Source of the DNA: Halomonas sp. 25-S5
Lineage (GTDB): Bacteria > Pseudomonadota > Gammaproteobacteria > Pseudomonadales > Halomonadaceae
Reading direction: 5' to 3'
Length of the DNA: 64,000 nucleotides
NCBI RefSeq assembly: GCF_029889845.1
Contig: NZ_JARANV010000012.1
Coordinates: 1 to 64,000 of the forward strand
Shown here: piece after piece, positions 42,166 to 50,609 of the stretch
How positions within the stretch are numbered: position 1 is the first letter of the stretch
Layout of the letters: each line of letters begins with the position of its first letter
Position numbers and translations under genes: made by a program
Notes under the pieces: model-generated
The model's database searches: none
Told to the model about the DNA's origin: nothing
What the model saw: only the letters and a program-made list of their open reading frames with translations

Positions 42166-43041
42166 ATGTCACCGTTACCTCCCCTGCTATGGCTCCAGGC
42201 CTTCGAGGCCTCGGCGCGCACCCTGAGCTTTACCGCGGCGGGGCGCGAGCTCGGCGTGACCCAGGCGGCGATCAGTCAGCGTATTCGCCTGCTCGAGGAT
42301 CGCCTGGGGCAGAAACTCTTCGTGCGCCACCCGCGCAGCCTATCCTTGACGCCGGCCGGGCAGGCCTGGCTGCCGAGCATCCTTGACGGCTTCGCGCGTA
42401 TCGGGGAGGGCACGCAGGAGGTCTTCGGCAACGCGGCGGAGCGCACCGTGACACTGCGCGCGACCCCGGTGATGCAGCAGAACTGGCTGGCACCGCGCCT
42501 GATGGCGTTTCATCGCGCACACCCGTCTCTGGCCATGCGCCTGGTCAGCGCGATCTGGCCGGACGACTTCGGCCCCGAGGGCGCCGATATCGAGCTCCGC
42601 TATGGCCTGGGCAACTGGTCCGGCGTCGAGGGGGTCTGCCTGGGCGACGAGAGCCTGCTGCCGGTGTGCAGCCCCGCTGTGGCCTCGACGCTTCGCGAGC
42701 CGGCCGACCTCGCCGGCCATACGCTCCTGCACGCGGCGGGCTTCGCCGTGGGCTGGCCGACCTGGCTGGAACTGGCGGGTGTGGCGGGCCTGGACGAGCG
42801 CGGCCCTGCCCTGACCTGCGACAACCAGGTGATGACGCTGGCGCTCGCCAGCCAGGGCGGCGGTGTCGCGCTGACGCATCGGCGCCTCTTTGCGAGCCGC
42901 GCTGATCTGGTGGCGCCGTTCGCCCTGAGCGTACCCAGTGCGGAGCGTTTCTGGCTGGTGCGCCCCGCCCGGCGTCAGTCGCGGGAGGAGTCATCATTGC
43001 TCTGGGACTGGCTCGTCGACGGGTTGTCAGAAGACACCTGA
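42166..43041 (+). CDS. LysR-type regulator, GcvA-like
   Basis: 291 residues. PPLLWLQAFEASARTLSFTA and VTQAAISQRIRLLEDRLGQK form the N-terminal helix-turn-helix with the GcvA-branch wording (L-x-A-FEA-A-R). The C-terminal effector domain is complete. It is divergent from the gamma-butyrobetaine-hydroxylase-like gene, which it probably regulates. Effector unknown, plausibly a betaine or carnitine compound. Confidence 0.88.
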   Translation: MSPLPPLLWLQAFEASARTLSFTAAGRELGVTQAAISQRIRLLEDRLGQKLFVRHPRSLSLTPAGQAWLPSILDGFARIGEGTQEVFGNAAERTVTLRATPVMQQNWLAPRLMAFHRAHPSLAMRLVSAIWPDDFGPEGADIELRYGLGNWSGVEGVCLGDESLLPVCSPAVASTLREPADLAGHTLLHAAGFAVGWPTWLELAGVAGLDERGPALTCDNQVMTLALASQGGGVALTHRRLFASRADLVAPFALSVPSAERFWLVRPARRQSREESSLLWDWLVDGLSEDT

Positions 43042-43127
43042 AACGAGTGGCCCGAGCCGACTCGCTGAAGGAAATCTCGGCGCCGCGAGAGGCACCTGAG
43101 GTCCAAAGGGGCCGCCTTGTCTCGGGC

Positions 43128-44720
43128 TCAGCCGCTCCCGGCGGCGATGAAGGCCTGCCAGCGCTCGGCCGGCACGATCAGGTAGACCCGTCCCCGGTAG
43201 GGCTGGTGATAGCTGGCGATCTCGCCTTGCCGGGACGTCGGTCGTCGGAGCACCTCGATGATGCGTCCTCCGGGGTGGCGGGCGGCCCAGTCCGCCACCG
43301 CCCGGTCGTCGTCGATCACCGTCAGGTCCGTCTCGAGACGTCCCAGGAAACGGAACTGGTTGTGATACTCCCCGGCATACGCCAGGGGTGACTGCGCCTC
43401 TAGCATCGCCAGTCGCTCGGCCATGGGGCGCAGGTCGTAATAGCCCCGGATCGCCGGCGAGAGCAGCAGAAGAAGGGTGAACAGGGTCAGCGGCCAGGCG
43501 AGCACTAACGCCGCTCGGCAGGGACGGCTGAGCAGCCATAGCGTCAACGCTAGCGGGATCAGCGCACCGAGGCGGCTCCACGACGACAGCGGCGCCTGGG
43601 GAAAGATGCGCACCACAATGTCGGGCAGCAACGCCATCAGGCCGGTCATCCCCAGCAGCAGGAGGGCGACACCCCATTGCCTGCCTGGTGGCTGTGCCAC
43701 TAGCTGGAGGGAGAGCCAGATGGCCAGGAACGGCAGAGTCGGCATCAGGTAGTGGGCCTGCTTGCCGCTGATCAGGCTGAGCAGGATCAACGGCGGAAGG
43801 CTTCCCCAGACGGCGAAGCGTTGTAGTGGCGTCGCCGCCCAGGGCCTGCGCCACAGGCTGCTCACCGACCAGGGCAGCAGGGCGATCAGCAGTGCCGGCA
43901 GGTACCAGTACCAGGGCCGGGCATGGTCGAAGGCGTGGGTGACCCGCCCGGCGGCCTGGTGCCAGAGGATGGCATTGGCATAGTCCGTGCCGCCGGCGAT
44001 GGCCGCGGGGATCGCCCAGGCTAGGCCGATCAGGCCACCCAGCAGGCTCGCCGCCAGCAGCGCCGTCCAGGTCTTGGCCTGTCGCAGTGCCTTGTCTGGC
44101 CACCAGAAGCGAGTGGCGAGTGCCAGCGGTAGCCAGTAGATGAAGATCACCGGCCCCTTGGCCAGCACGCCCAGCCCGAGCCCCAGCCCGGCCAGGATGA
44201 CCATGCGGCGATGCCCGGTGCGCAGATAGTGCAGCCAGCCGTCGACCGCCAGCAGCAGGCAGACGCTGAGCAGGATGTCGAACATGCTCAAGGGCAGGTA
44301 GAGGAACCACAGGGTGGTACCCAGCAGCACCAGGGGCGCCCACCAGGCCTCCCGTCGGGCACCGGGGTCGAGCTGGCGCACGAGGTCTGCCGAGAGCCAG
44401 AACCCGGCGAGCCCCACGGCGGGGATGACCAGCCGGGCCACCCAGTCGGAGGTGCCGAACAGCCACCAGCCCAGCTGGATCAGCCAGAACAGCAGCGGGG
44501 GCTTGTGGGAGTAGGCCTCGCCATTGAGGAGGGGCACCAGGAAGGCCTGGTGCTGCCACATCTCCCAGGCCACGGACAGGTAGCGGGTCTCGTCGATGGG
44601 CATCAGCGGCAGGGCCGCGACCCGGGCGAGGATGATCGCCATCGCCAGGAACGTGGCCAGGGTGGCGCCAGAAATGGCTACCTTGGTGATCCCCGGTATT
44701 CGTGTCTGCTGCCTGTCCAT
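43128..44720 (-). CDS. ArnT-like GT39-family membrane glycosyltransferase
   Basis: 530 residues with about 12 membrane helices. PLMPIDETRYLSVAWEMWQH holds the conserved first-loop acidic residue (DE) of PMT/ArnT enzymes, and GEAYSHKPPLLFWLIQLGWW the SxKPP motif. These enzymes move a sugar from undecaprenyl phosphate to lipid A or another periplasmic acceptor. The ATG at 44720 is chosen; the frame is open 38 codons further into the next gene. It is the last of four genes in one operon. Confidence 0.85.
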   Translation of the reverse strand: MDRQQTRIPGITKVAISGATLATFLAMAIILARVAALPLMPIDETRYLSVAWEMWQHQAFLVPLLNGEAYSHKPPLLFWLIQLGWWLFGTSDWVARLVIPAVGLAGFWLSADLVRQLDPGARREAWWAPLVLLGTTLWFLYLPLSMFDILLSVCLLLAVDGWLHYLRTGHRRMVILAGLGLGLGVLAKGPVIFIYWLPLALATRFWWPDKALRQAKTWTALLAASLLGGLIGLAWAIPAAIAGGTDYANAILWHQAAGRVTHAFDHARPWYWYLPALLIALLPWSVSSLWRRPWAATPLQRFAVWGSLPPLILLSLISGKQAHYLMPTLPFLAIWLSLQLVAQPPGRQWGVALLLLGMTGLMALLPDIVVRIFPQAPLSSWSRLGALIPLALTLWLLSRPCRAALVLAWPLTLFTLLLLLSPAIRGYYDLRPMAERLAMLEAQSPLAYAGEYHNQFRFLGRLETDLTVIDDDRAVADWAARHPGGRIIEVLRRPTSRQGEIASYHQPYRGRVYLIVPAERWQAFIAAGSG

Positions 44721-44728
44721 CCGCTTGC

Positions 44729-46483
44729 CTACTGGCCTTGTCTGCCGACGACGAGGGTCGTGGGGGCGGTGTAAAGCGGCGCCGCCGTGGCATCCCCGGC
44801 GCAGGCGTCGAAGGCGCTGCCCGGGATCAGCCACCAGGCCTCGCTGTTCTGTACGCCGAGATCCCGAGCACGTGTCAGGTCCGCGCAGGGGATGTCGTCG
44901 TCACGGTGCTGGGGCACCAGCATCCAGCGCTCGCCGGGGGCCTCGTGCAACCAGGCGAAGGCACGCTGGAATTGGGCCTCGTCCGGGCTGTGGTAGCCGA
45001 AATGCACCATGGGCTGGCGGGCCTGCAGCAGGAATTCCTCGTCGAAGGCCGGCATGGCCAGCCAGGCCGAGGGGCCGGTGTGGGCCACGATCTCCGCCAT
45101 CAGGTCCCGGGGCGAGCGGGCCGGGTCCATGAGCTGATAGCCCCAGGTCGACCAGCTCAGCCAGAACACCGCCAGCCAGCCGGCCAGGGCCACCAGGCCG
45201 CGGCGTGGTCGCCCCCAGGCCAGCAGTCCCAGGGCAACGAGCCCCAGCAGGCTCCACCAGGCCCAGGGCGTGACCGCGTGGCGTTCGGCCAGACGGGCCA
45301 GGGCTGGAAGGCCCAGGGCGCCGAGTACGCCGGCGGCCAGGAACACGCCGCCGAACAGCGCCAGCACGCCGGCGCCCAGCCATTGCAGCCGCGGGCGGCT
45401 CAGCAGGCCCGCCAGCATCGGCGCCGAGGCCAGCACCAGCAGCGGCAGCGTCGGCAGCAGATAGACGCCCCGCTTGCCAGGGGACAGCGAGAAGAAGACG
45501 ATCACCAGCACCAGGCCGCCGAGCGGCAACAGGACCCGCGCATCGAGCCGGCGGGCGCGATGCCACCAGGCGGGCACCAGCCAGGGCAGGGCCAGCACCA
45601 GCGGCAGCCAGGCCCAGGGAATCACCTCGAGCGGATAGTAGTACCAGGGCTTCACATGGTGCCAGGCGTCGGCGTAGCGCTCGCCGGTCTGCTTGAAGAG
45701 GATGTTGTCGCGATAGGCCAGCAGGGCGGGGTCGTCGGAGAAGGTGGTGTAGAGGGCCATGGGCACCACCCAGAGCGCGACGACGCCGAGGATCACAGCA
45801 ATGCCGAGACCCAGGTCGCGCCACGCCAGGGGCACCGCCTGTCGCCGCCAGGCCAGCAGGGCCCAGATCGGCAGCATCAGCAGCGGCAGGAAGCCCACCC
45901 CCTTGGTGAGGATGCCCAGGCCCATGCCGGCGCAGCCGATGAACCACCAGCGACGGGCGGGGCCCAGCAGGGCATGGCGCAGCATGCCGTAGGCGCCCAG
46001 CATGATGAAGAAGGTGACCAGCATGTCGATCTGGGCGGTGCGCGCCTGCAGCCCGAACTGGAAGCTCGAGAGCAGGGTCAGTCCGGCCAGCAGCGCCACC
46101 CGGCGGCCGTGCAGCCGACGGGTCAGGTCCATGACCAGCGCCAGGGTGCCCAGCGCACCCGCCAGCGAGGGTAGCAGGAAGCCCAGCCGCACCGATCCCG
46201 TGAGCTGGATCGAGGCGGCCATGGCCCACATGAAGATCGGCGGTTTGTCGGGGTAGGGTTCGCCGGCCCGGTGGGGGATCCACCACTGTCCCGTCCTGAG
46301 CATTTCCAGGGCGTTGAGGGCGAAGCGAGGCTCGTCGGCTGGCCAGGGGTCGCGCAGGCCGATCCCGACGCCGAGAAACAGCGCGGCCAGCGCCAGCAGC
46401 CAGAGCCAGTGCAGCGACGGCAGGCGGTGCAGGTAGGCGGGGCGCGGCAGGGTGGCGGTTCGGCGTGGACGCAAGGCGATCAT
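44729..46483 (-). CDS. ArnT-like GT39-family membrane glycosyltransferase
   Basis: 584 residues with about 12 membrane helices. The catalytic loop is DPWPADEPRFALNALEMLRT and the KPP motif is EPYPDKPPIFMWAMA. RTAQIDMLVTFFIMLGAYG is also typical. It resembles its downstream neighbour but is not a recent copy. Its start overlaps the LAB_N stop. Two lipid-linked-sugar transferases side by side suggest two acceptors or two positions. Confidence 0.85.
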   Translation of the reverse strand: MIALRPRRTATLPRPAYLHRLPSLHWLWLLALAALFLGVGIGLRDPWPADEPRFALNALEMLRTGQWWIPHRAGEPYPDKPPIFMWAMAASIQLTGSVRLGFLLPSLAGALGTLALVMDLTRRLHGRRVALLAGLTLLSSFQFGLQARTAQIDMLVTFFIMLGAYGMLRHALLGPARRWWFIGCAGMGLGILTKGVGFLPLLMLPIWALLAWRRQAVPLAWRDLGLGIAVILGVVALWVVPMALYTTFSDDPALLAYRDNILFKQTGERYADAWHHVKPWYYYPLEVIPWAWLPLVLALPWLVPAWWHRARRLDARVLLPLGGLVLVIVFFSLSPGKRGVYLLPTLPLLVLASAPMLAGLLSRPRLQWLGAGVLALFGGVFLAAGVLGALGLPALARLAERHAVTPWAWWSLLGLVALGLLAWGRPRRGLVALAGWLAVFWLSWSTWGYQLMDPARSPRDLMAEIVAHTGPSAWLAMPAFDEEFLLQARQPMVHFGYHSPDEAQFQRAFAWLHEAPGERWMLVPQHRDDDIPCADLTRARDLGVQNSEAWWLIPGSAFDACAGDATAAPLYTAPTTLVVGRQGQ

Positions 46484-46761
46484 GTCTTGTCCCGCTGCTC
46501 TCGGACCTCACGACGGATCAGCATCAGGTTGCGAGCATAGATGAACAGCCCGGCGCCTTGGCCGGCGATGAACACCGGGTCGCGACGGTAGATCGCATAG
46601 GCCAGCAGGGTCGCTCCACCGGCCAGGCTGAAGAACCAGAAGGCGCGGGGCATGATGCTGCGCCGCGCTCGCTCGCTGGCCAGCCACTGGACCAGGAAGC
46701 GGGCGGAGAACAGCGCCTGGCCCAGGAAGCCGATGCCCAGCCAGAGCCACTCGGGTGTCAT
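46480..46761 (-). CDS. Lipid-A-disaccharide-synthase N-terminal-domain (LAB_N) small membrane protein
   Basis: 93 residues with three hydrophobic segments. LGIGFLGQALFSARFLVQWL and SERARRSIMPRAFWFFSLAG are the LAB_N signature. This domain accompanies GT2 and GT39 genes and is thought to help move or position lipid-linked sugars, a role not proven here. The ATG at 46761 overlaps the GT2 stop, and its own stop overlaps the next start, so the three genes are coupled. Confidence 0.85.
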   Translation of the reverse strand: MTPEWLWLGIGFLGQALFSARFLVQWLASERARRSIMPRAFWFFSLAGGATLLAYAIYRRDPVFIAGQGAGLFIYARNLMLIRREVREQRDKT

Positions 46762-47519
46762 GACGTGCCCTCCGTCCCGGTCGTCCGGCTGTCCGGGGTG
46801 TGTGCCTCGAGCACGGCCGGCAGGCGTGAGCGACGGCGCAGCCATATCACGCCGACCATGTCGATGATGCCGGCCCAGAGCCGGTTGTTGAGGCCGTAGT
46901 GCGAGCGGCCGGCGCCGCGGGGGCGGTGGTTGACCGGCAACGAGACGCAGCGACCGCCCTGGGTCTGGATCAGCGCCGGCAGGAAGCGGTGCATGTGATC
47001 GAAGTAGGGCAGGCACAGGAAGGCGCTGCGCTCGATCACCTTCAGCCCGCAGCCGGTATCCGGTGTCTCGTCACGGAGCAGCCGGACCCGCACGCCATTG
47101 GCGATGCGCGAGGAGACCCGCTTGAGCCAGTCGTCGTGACGGGTGGTGCGGTGGCCGGCCACCAGGCTGACATCGCCCTGGCAGGCCCGCTCGATCAGGC
47201 TCGGCAGGTCGGCGGGGTCGTTCTGGCCATCGCCGTCGAGGGTCGCCAGCCAGGTCCCCCGGGCGGCACGGGCCGCCTGCCACACCGAGGTGCTCTGGCC
47301 GGCGCTCCGGTCATGGCGCAGCGGGCGCAGCCGCGGGTCCTGCGCGGCCCGCGCCACGAGCTGCGCCCAGGTCTCATCCCGGGAGGCGTCGTCCACGACC
47401 AGCACCTCGTGCTCGATGGCGGCCAGAGCAGCGGCGATCTCGTCCAGCAGGCCAGGGAGGTTGCCCGCTTCGTCCCGGGCGGGAATGATCACGGATACCA
47501 GTGGGGAGCTTGAGGTCAC
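46758..47519 (-). CDS. Family 2 glycosyltransferase, ArnC/dolichol-phosphate-mannose-synthase-like
   Basis: 253 residues from the GTG at 47519 (VTSSSPLVSVIIPARDEAGN); an in-frame GTG at 47570 is possible. The GT-A features are VVDDASRDETW, the metal motif ATLDGDGQNDP and GCGLKVIERSAF. It probably makes an undecaprenyl-phosphate sugar on the cytoplasmic face, the donor for the GT39 enzymes of this operon. It lacks the C-terminal membrane pair of ArnC. Confidence 0.85.
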   Translation of the reverse strand: MTSSSPLVSVIIPARDEAGNLPGLLDEIAAALAAIEHEVLVVDDASRDETWAQLVARAAQDPRLRPLRHDRSAGQSTSVWQAARAARGTWLATLDGDGQNDPADLPSLIERACQGDVSLVAGHRTTRHDDWLKRVSSRIANGVRVRLLRDETPDTGCGLKVIERSAFLCLPYFDHMHRFLPALIQTQGGRCVSLPVNHRPRGAGRSHYGLNNRLWAGIIDMVGVIWLRRRSRLPAVLEAHTPDSRTTGTEGTS

Positions 47520-47715
47520 AGCGGGGACTTCTCCTTTGAAACGGTGCTTGCCGGGATGGAATCCTGCCACCCCAGTCTTACCATAGGCTTATGGGCGCAA
47601 AATAGCGGCTATTGTCGGATCATCGGATCCTGCCGAAAATAGCGCTATAGTAGCCCATGGAGGGCTGGGGCCGCGAGGCGCCTCAGCGCTTTGGGGCTGA
47701 TAGGGCATTACCGCG

Positions 47716-49749
47716 TCATCCCGACGTCTCCCAGGCCAGGATGAGGCGACCATCCCACTCCCCCGGGGAATGCATGGGTCGTTCGATCATGACCCGTTCA
47801 CCCAGGCTCTCCGCTAACCGATCCCTGGCGGCATTGGTGGTGGGCAGGGCCCGATCCAAGGGCACCAGCCCGAGAAGCTGGTAGCGGCGCCGGGTCACCA
47901 CCGACCCGATCCACAGTGGCATCCCGGTGGCGGTCTCGTCGCGGGTCAGCTTGACGTTGGTCGCCCACACCTGAAGGACCATACGCATCGACGGTGAGCC
48001 GTCGATGGCATGGGTCAATTGCAGCGCCGGGGCGCGTCCGTCATGCAGCCGAGGCAGAACGGGCAGGCCCGCGGTGGTCGTTCCGGCGCCGAGCCATTGC
48101 ACGGTGCTGCTCAGGTTCCACGGGATACGGGGCTGCCAGCCGTGACGGCCGAGTTCCCGCTCGAGCGCCGCCAGCTCACCGGCCCACTGCAGTGTCATCG
48201 GCTCCTCGCTTTCCCCTCCCAGGTCGATCCGCCGGTCGGGCAATTGACGGTAGGCATGGTCACGCCAGTCCCCCAGCGATAGTTGCTGCTGTTCCGGTGA
48301 CGGCAGGTAGCGCGCCTGGTCGTCGGCGAATCGACCGAGGACGTGCCAGGGCCAGGCGATGGCCAGCGTCAGCAGGGCAACCCCCACCAGGCCTCTCGGG
48401 TCGAGCGAGCGGGGCCGGTGTCGTGTGTAACCGATGGCCAGCAGCGTGACCCAGGCCGTGGCGACGGCGATGCCGGCGATGACGTCGGCCAGCCAGTGTG
48501 CCCCCAGGTAGAGCCGCGAGAAGGCAATCAGCATGACCGGGACACTGACGCTGGAGATCACCCACACGCGCCGGCGCGGGCTCAGCTCACGGGCGATGAG
48601 GAAGCCCAGGAAGCCGTAGAGGACGGCATTGAGGGTGGCGTGACCACTGGGGAACGAAAACGCCTCCCAGCCGCTGTACAACGCCGTGGGGCGTGGCCAA
48701 TGGACGGCCCACTTGATGAGCGGGGTGAAGAGGGCGGCGCCACCGATCGCGGCGATCCAGTAGCCCGCCGCCTGCCAGGCGCGACACCAGAGTAGCCAGC
48801 CCAGCATGACCCCCGTCAGTATCACGACGATGACACTGTCACCCAGCTCGGTGATGGCCAGCATCAGGTGGTCGCCCCAGGTGGTGCGAAGGCCCTGCAG
48901 GAAATGGAACACCGCCTGGTTGGCCTGGACGAGCGGGTCACCCGTGACGATATCCTCGAGAATCCCCAGGAACAGCCAGAGGGAGCCGGCGAGGATCGCG
49001 GCACCCACCAGGAGCGCGCGGGTCTCGGATCGCTCGGGCTGCAGGAGGCCCCGTACCAGGCGCTTTGTCCGGGTATCCCCCTCGGCACTCCAGAGAACCA
49101 CCCGGTTTTGGAGCAGCACCAACCCGCGGAGACCTGAGCCGAGAAGAATATGGCGGGTCAGCCATACCACGATCCAGATGAGCAGGGCCAACAGCACCAG
49201 GAATAGCGTCAATCGTCCTGCTATCTGCGCGATGAGATGCAGCGAGGCCCCGAGTGCTACCCCGGCGATGACATGGCTCGTCGCCCAGACCAGCGCCGAG
49301 ACGATGTTGAAGGCGTAAAAACGAGTCGGTGACATGCCGGACATGCCGGCGACCAGCGGGACGAAGGCTCTCGGCCCCTGAACGAACCGAGCCAGGAAGA
49401 CCCCCTTGCCGCCATGGCGAGTGAAGAACCCCTCGGCCTGGGTGACGAGCCGGGGGTAACGGCGCAACGGCCACATCGCGATCAGCCGCTGCTCGTAGCG
49501 TCGGCCGAGCCAGAACGAGAGACCATCCCCGATCACGGCGCCTGCGATGGCGGCGATGATCAGTGGCCACACGCCGAGCGCACCAGAGGGAACCAAGGCA
49601 CCGATACCCACGATCAACACCGAGCCGGGCACGATGATGCCGACCACCGGAATCGACTCGGCCATGGCGAAAAGCCCGACCAGCAGGTAAGCCAGTAACC
49701 AGTGTTGGGCCGAGGCGGCGGTGAGGTCCGCGACGAGGGTGTCGATCAT
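47716..49749 (-). CDS. DedA-PAP2-LssY three-part membrane protein
   Basis: 677 residues. Residues about 20-190 are a DedA/SNARE-associated domain (ESIPVVGIIVPGS, RFVQGPRAFVPLVAGMSGM), likely a lipid flippase-type module. Residues about 280-440 are a PAP2 phosphatase with all three motifs: KWAVHWPRP (346-354), SFPSGH (365-370) and SRLYLGAHWLAD (411-422). The C-terminal part from about 490 is LssY-like, soluble and of unknown role. The layout suggests flipping and dephosphorylation of a polyprenyl or phosphatidate lipid. It follows the glycosylation operon on the same strand after 197 bp. Confidence 0.85.
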   Translation of the reverse strand: MIDTLVADLTAASAQHWLLAYLLVGLFAMAESIPVVGIIVPGSVLIVGIGALVPSGALGVWPLIIAAIAGAVIGDGLSFWLGRRYEQRLIAMWPLRRYPRLVTQAEGFFTRHGGKGVFLARFVQGPRAFVPLVAGMSGMSPTRFYAFNIVSALVWATSHVIAGVALGASLHLIAQIAGRLTLFLVLLALLIWIVVWLTRHILLGSGLRGLVLLQNRVVLWSAEGDTRTKRLVRGLLQPERSETRALLVGAAILAGSLWLFLGILEDIVTGDPLVQANQAVFHFLQGLRTTWGDHLMLAITELGDSVIVVILTGVMLGWLLWCRAWQAAGYWIAAIGGAALFTPLIKWAVHWPRPTALYSGWEAFSFPSGHATLNAVLYGFLGFLIARELSPRRRVWVISSVSVPVMLIAFSRLYLGAHWLADVIAGIAVATAWVTLLAIGYTRHRPRSLDPRGLVGVALLTLAIAWPWHVLGRFADDQARYLPSPEQQQLSLGDWRDHAYRQLPDRRIDLGGESEEPMTLQWAGELAALERELGRHGWQPRIPWNLSSTVQWLGAGTTTAGLPVLPRLHDGRAPALQLTHAIDGSPSMRMVLQVWATNVKLTRDETATGMPLWIGSVVTRRRYQLLGLVPLDRALPTTNAARDRLAESLGERVMIERPMHSPGEWDGRLILAWETSG

Positions 49750-49799
49750 GGCGATGTTCCCGTGCGGCGAGGAGAAGGGGCAGGGGGCCGGTGATCAGG

Positions 49800-50606
49800 C
49801 TAGCCGATGCCATGGGTCAGGCGGGCCAGCGGATCCTGGCGGAAATAGCGTGACAGCAGCCCGTAGAGCGCCGGATAGGCGCGGTGGAGCCGGCCGGGGT
49901 CGCTGAAGAAGTGCTCGCAGCAGACCGCGAAGCACTCGCCGGGGTGGCTCGCCGCATAGTCGTCGATGGGCGTCGGCTCGCGGTGTGCCAGGCGCGACTG
50001 GAGGTCCTCCCAGACCTCGCTGAAGACTCGGTGCCACTCCTGCGGATCGATCTCCCGGGGGAGTGGCGGGAAGCCATCCGCGTCCGGGGAATTGCCCAGG
50101 TCGAGCTTGTGGGCGAACTCATGGATCAGCACATTGAAGCCATCGAGCCCGCCGCTGGCCATGAGATCGGGAAAGGAGACCACCACCGGCCCCTGGTAGG
50201 AGGTCTCGCCGGCGCGCTCGTCGACATAGGCATGGACCACACCGGCCTCGTCCATCTCCTCCACCTGGCGCTGGAAGGCCTCGGGCAGGATCAGAATCTC
50301 GTGGACGTTGGCGAAGGCCTCGCGGTGCTCGTCCTCCTCCCAGCCCAGCGTCAGCAGGCAGACCTGGGCCGCCAGGGCCAGCCGCGCGGGCGGATCGAAC
50401 TCGGTGGTTTCGGCGAGTTCGGGATGCAGGCTCAGGCGCTTGGCATGCACGAACCGCCAGGCGCGATGGCCGAGCCGCTCGGCCTGGTCGTCGGGCAGGG
50501 CGGCGAGCAGTGCCACTCGGCCACGGGCCTCGCGCCAGCTCTCCTCGGGAAAGGGGTGGCGTTGCTCGAAGCCACGCAGCCCCAGGCGCCATAGCTTGCC
50601 GAACAT
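49800..50606 (-). CDS. mtfA: MtfA-type M90 zinc peptidase
   Basis: 268 residues, the MtfA size. The zincin motif is NVLIHEFAHKLDLGN (HExxH with His-Glu-His), and the distant ligand is probably in HPGECFAVCCEHFF. In E. coli MtfA inactivates the glucose repressor Mlc and has aminopeptidase activity. It is a cytosolic protein. It stops 50 bp before the DedA-PAP2 gene and starts 3 bp after the GNAT-nitrilase stop, so it may share that gene's message. Confidence 0.88.
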   Translation of the reverse strand: MFGKLWRLGLRGFEQRHPFPEESWREARGRVALLAALPDDQAERLGHRAWRFVHAKRLSLHPELAETTEFDPPARLALAAQVCLLTLGWEEDEHREAFANVHEILILPEAFQRQVEEMDEAGVVHAYVDERAGETSYQGPVVVSFPDLMASGGLDGFNVLIHEFAHKLDLGNSPDADGFPPLPREIDPQEWHRVFSEVWEDLQSRLAHREPTPIDDYAASHPGECFAVCCEHFFSDPGRLHRAYPALYGLLSRYFRQDPLARLTHGIG

Positions 50607-50609
50607 GGG

